From: an uncultured Collinsella sp.
GTDB taxonomy: Bacteria > Actinomycetota > Coriobacteriia > Coriobacteriales > Coriobacteriaceae
Length of the DNA stretch: 19,229 nt
Reading direction: 5' to 3'
Assembly: GCA_905211615.1 (NCBI GenBank)
Contig: CAJMBB010000021.1
Coordinates: 1-19,229 of the forward strand
Below are positions 14,632-19,229 of the stretch, piece by piece. The notes below the pieces were generated by a model. The model was not told where the DNA came from, searched no databases, and saw only the letters and a program-made list of their open reading frames with translations. Position numbers and translations under genes: made by a program. The stretch's first letter is position 1. Each line of letters opens with the position of its first letter.

Positions 14632-15480
14632 ATGGAGTATCTGAAGCTCAACAACGACGTAGAGATGCCCATCGAGGGTTTGGGCACCTTCCTCATGACC
14701 CCAGACGAGGCCGAGCCAGCCGCAACCGCCGCGCTCGCGGCTGGCTACGAGCACATCGACACCGCCAACGCCTACATGAACGAGCGCGCCGTGGGCCGTG
14801 CCATCGCCAAGAGCGGCATCGCGTGCGACAAGATCTTCGTCTCCACCAAGCTCTGGCCGAGTGCCTACGACGCGGGCATGCCGGCGGTGGACGCCACGCT
14901 CCAGCGCCTGGGGCTCGACCACGTCGACATGCTCATCCTGCACCAGCCGGTAGGCGACTACCTGGCCGCGTGGCGCACGATGGAGGAGGCGTACCGCGCG
15001 GGCAAGGTGCGCGCCCTCGGCCTCTCCAACTTCCCGCAAGACAAGATCGCCGAGGTCATCGAGGTCGCCGACATCAAGCCGCAGCTCGTGACCGTTGAGT
15101 GCCACCCCTACCACGCCCAGCGCGACCTGCGCGCCTACCTCGCGCCGTACGGCACGGTGATCGAGGCGTGGTACCCGCTCGGCCACGGCGACAAAGGTCT
15201 TCTGGAGGAGCCCGTCTTCGTCGCTCTCGCCGAGAAGTACGGCAAGACCCCGGCCCAGGTGATCCTGCGCTGGCACGTGCAGATGGGCACCTCCATCATC
15301 CCCGGCTCCAAGAACCCCGCCCACATCGCCGACAACGCGAACATCTTCAACTTCTCCCTCACCGAAGACGAGATGGCCGAGATTGCCAAGCTCGACGGGA
15401 CCATGACCTACTACACCGCCACTGAGGAAGCACTCGCGGGCTACCTGACCATACGCCCCGATTTCAACGCGCAGGAGTAG
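14632..15480 (+). CDS. Aldo-keto reductase (NADPH-dependent)
   Basis: This 282-residue cytoplasmic TIM-barrel oxidoreductase reduces aldehydes or ketones with NADPH. The catalytic tetrad is complete: D43 and Y48 in HIDTANAYMNE, K73 in STKLW and H104 in LILHQP. The cofactor-binding C-terminal segment IIPGSKNPAHI is also present. Length and motifs match the prokaryotic 2,5-diketo-gluconate reductase-like branch, whose members act broadly on toxic carbonyls such as methylglyoxal. AGGAGG (14621-14626) lies 5 bases before the ATG. It leads a same-strand run of five genes and is divergent from the LysR regulator. The exact substrate is unknown; linkage to electrophile-sensing genes favours detoxification over sugar-acid metabolism. 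Confidence 0.94.
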   Translation: MEYLKLNNDVEMPIEGLGTFLMTPDEAEPAATAALAAGYEHIDTANAYMNERAVGRAIAKSGIACDKIFVSTKLWPSAYDAGMPAVDATLQRLGLDHVDMLILHQPVGDYLAAWRTMEEAYRAGKVRALGLSNFPQDKIAEVIEVADIKPQLVTVECHPYHAQRDLRAYLAPYGTVIEAWYPLGHGDKGLLEEPVFVALAEKYGKTPAQVILRWHVQMGTSIIPGSKNPAHIADNANIFNFSLTEDEMAEIAKLDGTMTYYTATEEALAGYLTIRPDFNAQE

Positions 15481-15526
15481 CACTCAGACGACAACGGACC
15501 AACCAAGCCAACGAAGGAGATGCCCC

Positions 15527-16153
15527 ATGACCGCAAAACCGACCGTGACCAGAAGAAACTTCCTGCTCGGGGCCGCGCTGTGCGCAACGATGCTCTCCGG
15601 TTGCAGCCAGGGTGACGGCGACCAAGCCGCCGCCGAGGACCAGCCCGCCGCCGCGCCCGCTGCAGGCGGCAACGTCCTCGTGGCCTACTACTCGGCACAG
15701 GGCCACACCGCTGCCGTAGCTCATACCATCGCCGACGAGCTCGGCGCCGACCTCTTTAAGGTGACGCCTACGGAGCCCTACTCCGACGATGACCTCGACT
15801 GGACCGACGACAGTAGCCGCGTGACCCGCGAGCACGAGGACGAGAGCCTGCGCGACGTCGAGCTTACGCAGGTCACGCCGAACGGCTGGGAGAACTACGA
15901 CACCGTGCTCGTGGGGTATCCCATCTGGTGGGGCATCGCGGCCTGGCCCATCGACAACTTCATCTCAGGCAACGACTGGAACGGCAAGACGGTGATCCCG
16001 TTCTGCACCTCTTCCTCCTCGGGTCTTGGCCAGAGCGGCGAGCTACTCGCCGAGGCCGCGGGCAGCGGAGAGTGGCAGGAGGGTCAGCGCTTCTCGTCCA
16101 GTGCGGACGAGTCCGGGGTTCGTGATTGGGTCGCCGGTCTCGGCCTGGCATAA
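15527..16153 (+). CDS. Exported flavodoxin-domain lipoprotein (Tat signal)
   Basis: This 208-residue protein carries a twin-arginine motif, TRRNFL (R9, R10), a hydrophobic segment and a lipobox L-S-G-C with C26. It is therefore predicted to be folded with its cofactor in the cytoplasm, exported by Tat and anchored outside the membrane. After an Ala/Pro-rich linker (about 27-48), the flavodoxin fold begins with VLVAYYSAQGHTAAVA (50-65), the FMN phosphate loop, and continues with GYPIWWGIAAWPI, the flavin-stacking loop typical of Flavodoxin_4. AAGGAG precedes the ATG by about 7 bases. It follows the aldo-keto reductase by 46 bases. A surface flavodoxin next to a ferredoxin and a DUF4405-like membrane protein suggests transmembrane electron flow, but donors and acceptors are unknown. 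Confidence 0.9.
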   Translation: MTAKPTVTRRNFLLGAALCATMLSGCSQGDGDQAAAEDQPAAAPAAGGNVLVAYYSAQGHTAAVAHTIADELGADLFKVTPTEPYSDDDLDWTDDSSRVTREHEDESLRDVELTQVTPNGWENYDTVLVGYPIWWGIAAWPIDNFISGNDWNGKTVIPFCTSSSSGLGQSGELLAEAAGSGEWQEGQRFSSSADESGVRDWVAGLGLA

Positions 16154-16195
16154 GCAATTAGAGATGGCAGACCGCCGACAATCTGGGAGTTTCGA

Positions 16196-16990
16196 ATGAT
16201 CTTATACTTCACCGGGACGGGCAACTGCCTCTACGTGGCGCGCGAGCTGGCCGCAGAGGGCGAGAGGGTTCTGAGCATCCCGCAGGAGCTGCGCCGCGAG
16301 GGCGAACTCGCCTACGCGGACGATACGATTGGCATCGTGTACCCCATCTACGGGCACATGATGCCCGACATGGTGAAGACGTTCCTCGAGCGCGCGACGC
16401 TCGACACGCCCTACCTCTACTTCGTTTGCACCTACGGCAACCGGCACGCCAACGCCGTCGAGCTGTGCCTGGAGGACGCGCGGGCGGCGGGGCTCAACCC
16501 TGCCTACGTGACCACGCTCCTCATGGTGGACAACTGGCTGCCCAACTTCGACATGGACGAGCAGCGCGCCCGCATCCCCGAGAAGAAGATCGGCGAGAAC
16601 CTTGCGCGCATCCGCGCGGACGTCGCGGCGCGCCCCCAGTGGCTCGAGCCGGTGACCGACGAGGATCGCGCTGCCCACGAGCAGTTCATGAGCCGGGGCT
16701 TGCGCTTCGAGCCGGCGGCGCTGGGCGGATTCCTGACCGTTGATTCCGAGAAGTGCATGGGATGCGGGGCGTGCGCAAAGGTGTGTCCGGCTGGCTGCAT
16801 CGCGCTCGAGGGCGGTAAGGCCGTCCGTAACGCGCAGGCGGGCTTTGGCTGCAACGCCTGCCTCGCCTGCATGCACGCCTGTCCCGCGCACGCCATCACC
16901 TGCGCGGCGGGCGACAAGAATCCCGCGGCACGCTTCCGCAACGAGCACGTGACCCTTGCCGAGCTGCAAGAGGCCAACAGCGGCCGCTGA
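16196..16990 (+). CDS. EFR1-type flavodoxin-ferredoxin fusion
   Basis: This 264-residue cytoplasmic electron-transfer protein has an N-terminal flavodoxin-like domain (FTGTGNCLYVA at 5-15 is the FMN phosphate loop; IVYPIYGHMMP at 47-57 the flavin loop). A C-terminal bacterial ferredoxin domain holds two 4Fe-4S motifs: C187, C190, C193, C197 and C219, C222, C225, C229. This is the architecture of EFR1-family ferrodoxins. No signal peptide is seen. GGGAG (16185-16189) precedes the ATG by 6 bases, and it follows the exported flavodoxin by 42 bases. It could supply electrons to the flavin and membrane components of the same gene run; that connection is inferred from context. A GC hairpin follows its stop. 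Confidence 0.93.
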   Translation: MILYFTGTGNCLYVARELAAEGERVLSIPQELRREGELAYADDTIGIVYPIYGHMMPDMVKTFLERATLDTPYLYFVCTYGNRHANAVELCLEDARAAGLNPAYVTTLLMVDNWLPNFDMDEQRARIPEKKIGENLARIRADVAARPQWLEPVTDEDRAAHEQFMSRGLRFEPAALGGFLTVDSEKCMGCGACAKVCPAGCIALEGGKAVRNAQAGFGCNACLACMHACPAHAITCAAGDKNPAARFRNEHVTLAELQEANSGR

Positions 16991-17002
16991 TGCGCTTCTC
17001 GC

Positions 17003-17030
17003 CAAGCCGAAAGCCTGCGGCTTCGGCTTG
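17003..17030 (+). terminator. Intra-operon hairpin after the EFR1 gene
   Basis: CAAGCCGAAAGCC pairs with GGCTTCGGCTTG around a TGC loop, with one bulged base. It is followed by a weak ATTCATT rather than a clean T-run. It lies between the EFR1 stop (16990) and the esterase start (17052), so it may attenuate or end transcription of the first three genes, or protect the upstream mRNA. Confidence 0.55.
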
Positions 17031-17051
17031 ATTCATTCAGAAAGAGAAACT

Positions 17052-17903
17052 ATGCACGTGAGCCATCTTTCACGCAGGTCCTTTATCGAGGCTGCCGCGC
17101 TCGCTGCGGGCGGGCTGGTACTCGGGGAAGGCCTGGTCGGCTGCGCGGATGTCCGTGAGCTTGGTGGCTACGTCCTCACGGAGGGGTCGCAGACAGACCG
17201 CGGCTTCGTCGTTGACGACGCCCTGCAGACGCCATCGGGCAGGACACTGCACTTCTCGCTCCATGTGCCGGACTCCTATGACGGGTCCGTGCCCTATGCG
17301 CTCTACGTGGCCTGCCCCGGCTGGGAGGGGCTCTACTTCCAGGGCGTGGGGGCGAATCTTCAGGAGGACTACCCCTTCGTGGCGAACGACTACATCGCCG
17401 ACATGATCGTGGCCTCGCCCCAGCTCGACGACTGGGGCGAGCAATCGGCGTCAGACGTGGTGGAGCTCACCGAATGGCTGCTCGGCGCCTACAGCATCGA
17501 TGCGGACTACGTGTACCTGAGCGGATGCTCGGGCGGCGGCGAGACCATCTCCATCGTCTTGGGAACGCGCCCCGAGCTCTACCGACACGCGCTTCACACC
17601 ATCTCGCGCTGGGACGGCGACATCGAGACGCTCACCGCAGCCGAGGTTCCCGTGTGTATGGCTATCGGCGAGAACGACGACTATTACGGCTCCGGGCCCG
17701 CGCGCGAGGCGTACGAGGAGATTCGCGCCGCCTATCGAGCTCGCAGGCTTTCCGCGGAGCGCATCAGCGAGCTGGTCGTGCTCGATGTCAAGCCCACGAG
17801 CTACTTCACCGAGCGGGGCTTTGCTGCGGACGCGGGCCAGCACGGGGCGGGCGGCTACCTCTTTGCCCGTGACGAGGACATCATGGGATGGCTGTTCTCA
17901 TGA
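17052..17903 (+). CDS. Tat-exported lipoprotein esterase (alpha/beta hydrolase)
   Basis: This 283-residue protein has a Tat-like signal, LSRRSFIEAA (R8, R9), and a lipobox L-V-G-C with C31, so it is predicted to act at the outer face of the membrane. The rest resembles poly(3-hydroxybutyrate)-depolymerase-like or feruloyl-type esterases. The nucleophile is S160 in LSGCSGGGE, the acid is D209 or D210 in GENDDYYG, and the base is H264 in GQHGAGG. The ATG at 17052 is chosen because the Tat motif begins there; only a weak AAAGAGA precedes it. The next gene overlaps its stop by an ATGA. It may hydrolyse an ester outside the cell to feed the redox genes upstream, but no substrate can be named. Confidence 0.88.
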   Translation: MHVSHLSRRSFIEAAALAAGGLVLGEGLVGCADVRELGGYVLTEGSQTDRGFVVDDALQTPSGRTLHFSLHVPDSYDGSVPYALYVACPGWEGLYFQGVGANLQEDYPFVANDYIADMIVASPQLDDWGEQSASDVVELTEWLLGAYSIDADYVYLSGCSGGGETISIVLGTRPELYRHALHTISRWDGDIETLTAAEVPVCMAIGENDDYYGSGPAREAYEEIRAAYRARRLSAERISELVVLDVKPTSYFTERGFAADAGQHGAGGYLFARDEDIMGWLFS

Positions 17904-18577
17904 CGCGGCAAGCAAAGGGCACAGCGCAAAGGACGCTGCGCCGCGCGGTCGACGTGGCACTTGCGATTCTGCTTCTGGTTCAGATGTGCTACCAGCTGCT
18001 ACCAGAGGATTTCCATGCGCTTCTGGGCGTCGTCATGACGGTCGTGGCCGCCATCCATCTCTGGTTCAACATTCCATGGATTCGCTCGCTCGGGAAGGGG
18101 CGCTGGGGCGCCGCACGCCTTCTTCTCACAGCGTGTTCGGCGGCATCTCTGCTCCTTATAGCGTTGCTCGCGTTGAGCGGCCTGGTTCTCTCGGGTATCT
18201 TACCGGCGCTGCGCCCTCTGGACGGGCTCGCCCATGCAGCCCACCTCAGCTCATCCTATCTCGCGCTGCTCATCCTCCCCTTCCACGCCGGGCTCCACGC
18301 AGCCAAAACGCTTAGCCGCTCGACGAGCAACGTAGCGAAACCTGCTGGGAAGCTGGGATTTGCCGCGTGGCTGCTCGCATCATGCGTGGGCATCTACGAG
18401 TTCTTCTCACTGCATATATGGGATTACGTGACGCTGCGCATGCCCTTCGTGCTTTCCGCCGGCGCCCCGCTACCGGTTTACCTGCTCGAGCACGCATGCA
18501 TCATGGCGCTTTTCGCGTTTCTGGGTGCCCTGCTCATGCGGGTAGTCGTCCGCAGCGCCCGTCCGATCATACGCTAG
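17900..18577 (+). CDS. DUF4405-like membrane protein (possible cytochrome b-type)
   Basis: This 225-residue protein has about five to six membrane segments, in two blocks separated by a basic loop near 'RSLGKGRWG'. Histidines lie within predicted helices: AAIHLWFN in the second helix and AAHLSSS with LPFHAGLH further on. This recalls DUF4405/flavinylation-associated cytochrome domains that bind haem with paired histidines. The family call is tentative. The ATG at 17900 overlaps the esterase stop as ATGA, which favours coupling; an ATG four codons earlier (17888) is possible. Another histidine-containing stretch occurs near LEHACIM close to the C-terminus. As the only membrane protein in this gene run, it is the best candidate for passing electrons across the membrane between the cytoplasmic ferredoxin and the exported flavodoxin. 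Confidence 0.8.
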   Translation: MTRQAKGTAQRTLRRAVDVALAILLLVQMCYQLLPEDFHALLGVVMTVVAAIHLWFNIPWIRSLGKGRWGAARLLLTACSAASLLLIALLALSGLVLSGILPALRPLDGLAHAAHLSSSYLALLILPFHAGLHAAKTLSRSTSNVAKPAGKLGFAAWLLASCVGIYEFFSLHIWDYVTLRMPFVLSAGAPLPVYLLEHACIMALFAFLGALLMRVVVRSARPIIR

Positions 18578-18590
18578 GCGAACGAAAAGG

Positions 18591-18624
18591 GGCGGTGGGC
18601 CTCCGTCTTCACGGGTCCACCGCC
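18591..18624. terminator. Terminator between the DUF4405-like gene and the convergent flavodoxin gene
   Basis: GGCGGTGGGCC pairs with GGTCCACCGCC at 10 of 11 positions around a 12-nt loop. On the minus strand it is followed by CCCCTTTTCG, so it best terminates the minus-strand flavodoxin gene ending at 18651. It may also stop plus-strand transcripts ending at 18577. Confidence 0.7.
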
Positions 18625-18650
18625 GCCGAACTGAGTTACGCAAGTCGGGA

Positions 18651-19100
18651 CTACGCGAGCTTCTTCGAGAGCGCCCTTGCCTCGTGCGTGTTGTCGACCA
18701 TGCCGCCGTAGGTCATGCCGTAGAGCGCGGCGAAGCGCTTCATGGTGTACTCGCCCCAATCGAGCATCTCGCGCGTGGGCGCGCCACCTTGGAACACGAA
18801 ATAGAGCGTCTTGCCGCTCATACTGCCCTCGCGCACCGGACCGTAGAAGCGGTCGAGCAGGTTGCGCAGCATGCCGGAGAGGCTGTGCCAGTAGACGGGC
18901 GACCCCACGACCAGGGTGTCCGCCGCCTCGATGCGCGCGAGCACGTCCTCGAAGTCATCGTCGCCGTAGCTCTGGCCGTAGCCGTAGACCTTGTGCTCGG
19001 CAAGATTCAGCTGCTCGTACGGGCGATTGCCGATGAGCTCGCGCGCCAGGCGCGCCGTGTTGCCATCCTTGTTGGGGCTTCCGTTGATGAAGAGAATCAT
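18651..19100 (-). CDS. Flavodoxin-fold NAD(P)H-dependent oxidoreductase
   Basis: This 149-residue small cytoplasmic flavoprotein has the FMN phosphate loop INGSPNKDGNT and the flavin-contact segment VVGSPVYWHSLSG, followed by LRNLLDRFYG, all typical of the NADPH-dependent FMN reductase/flavodoxin-2 group. Unlike the protein at 10295-10825, it lacks a cysteine cluster. The ATG at 19100 is used because AAGGAG lies 8 bases upstream; a GTG three codons earlier (19109) would overlap that site. It converges on the five-gene redox run and shares a hairpin terminator with it. Quinone or nitro-compound reduction is typical for the group, but the substrate here is unknown. Confidence 0.88.
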   Translation of the reverse strand: MILFINGSPNKDGNTARLARELIGNRPYEQLNLAEHKVYGYGQSYGDDDFEDVLARIEAADTLVVGSPVYWHSLSGMLRNLLDRFYGPVREGSMSGKTLYFVFQGGAPTREMLDWGEYTMKRFAALYGMTYGGMVDNTHEARALSKKLA

Positions 19101-19130
19101 ACGTCTCACTCCTTACGTATTGTCTAATAC

Positions 19131-19147
19131 CGCCTTTACCATAGGCG
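19131..19147. promoter_or_regulatory. Small dyad upstream of the last flavodoxin gene
   Basis: CGCCT-N7-AGGCG lies about 31 bases upstream of the minus-strand ATG at 19100, next to a -10-like TATTAG (minus strand, about 19131-19126). It could be an operator. The remaining bases to the window edge hold no recognisable gene. Confidence 0.3.
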
Positions 19148-19229
19148 TGAAAAGATCCGGCGAGAAGTTCCCGCTCGTAGGCAGCTTATAACCGTGGGGT
19201 GTGGTCCGGCCACCACCGGCGTATCGGCT

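Noticed and set aside
1..19229. CRISPR array, tRNA, rRNA, transposase or phage integrase genes
   Set aside because: I found no regularly spaced repeats beyond the two-unit tandem repeat, no tRNA-like cloverleaf, no rRNA sequence, and no open frame resembling a transposase or recombinase.

Overview
The window looks like a chromosomal segment of a high-GC Gram-positive gut bacterium, most likely class Coriobacteriia (Collinsella-like). This rests on GC-rich codon use, a Gram-positive/actinobacterial LexA-type SOS box, Tat-dependent lipoproteins, an EFR1-type ferredoxin, a DUF4405-like membrane protein and several flavodoxin-fold enzymes. The taxonomic call is inference; no rRNA or tRNA gene is present to anchor it.

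Left part (1-5,914): a lipoprotein gene on the minus strand is separated by a 467-bp regulatory gap from a two-gene operon encoding a type IIA topoisomerase, a ParE/GyrB-like B subunit and a ParC/GyrA-like A subunit. The gap holds a 37-bp near-perfect palindrome, a perfect CGAAC-N4-GTTCG LexA-type box and a sigma70-like promoter. A strong GC hairpin ends the operon.

Middle (5,937-10,900), an accessory-looking stretch: a solitary AAA/DUF4143 ATPase, then a two-gene cassette of a DUF262-DUF1524 (GmrSD-like) putative nuclease and a small DUF6508-like protein. The cassette lies between two same-orientation copies of an iron-sulfur flavoprotein gene. The right copy is intact. The left copy has lost its first 79 codons but keeps its 3' half and part of its leader. 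Over 294 bp the copies differ at 23 positions by hand count, yet at only 4 amino acids, so they diverged while both were functional. This suggests insertion or homology-driven import of a putative defence cassette.

Right part (10,971-19,100), an electrophile/redox-stress island: an AdhR-like MerR regulator is divergent from a carboxymuconolactone-decarboxylase/cupin fusion plus an alpha/beta hydrolase, with a dyad operator between the predicted -35 and -10. A LysR regulator is divergent from a five-gene run: aldo-keto reductase, exported flavodoxin lipoprotein, EFR1 ferredoxin-flavodoxin, Tat-exported esterase lipoprotein and a DUF4405-like membrane protein. A further flavodoxin-fold reductase lies convergent at the end. 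Together these genes suggest control and detoxification of aldehydes or quinones coupled to flavin/iron-sulfur electron transfer, partly at the cell surface. Substrates cannot be read from the sequence.
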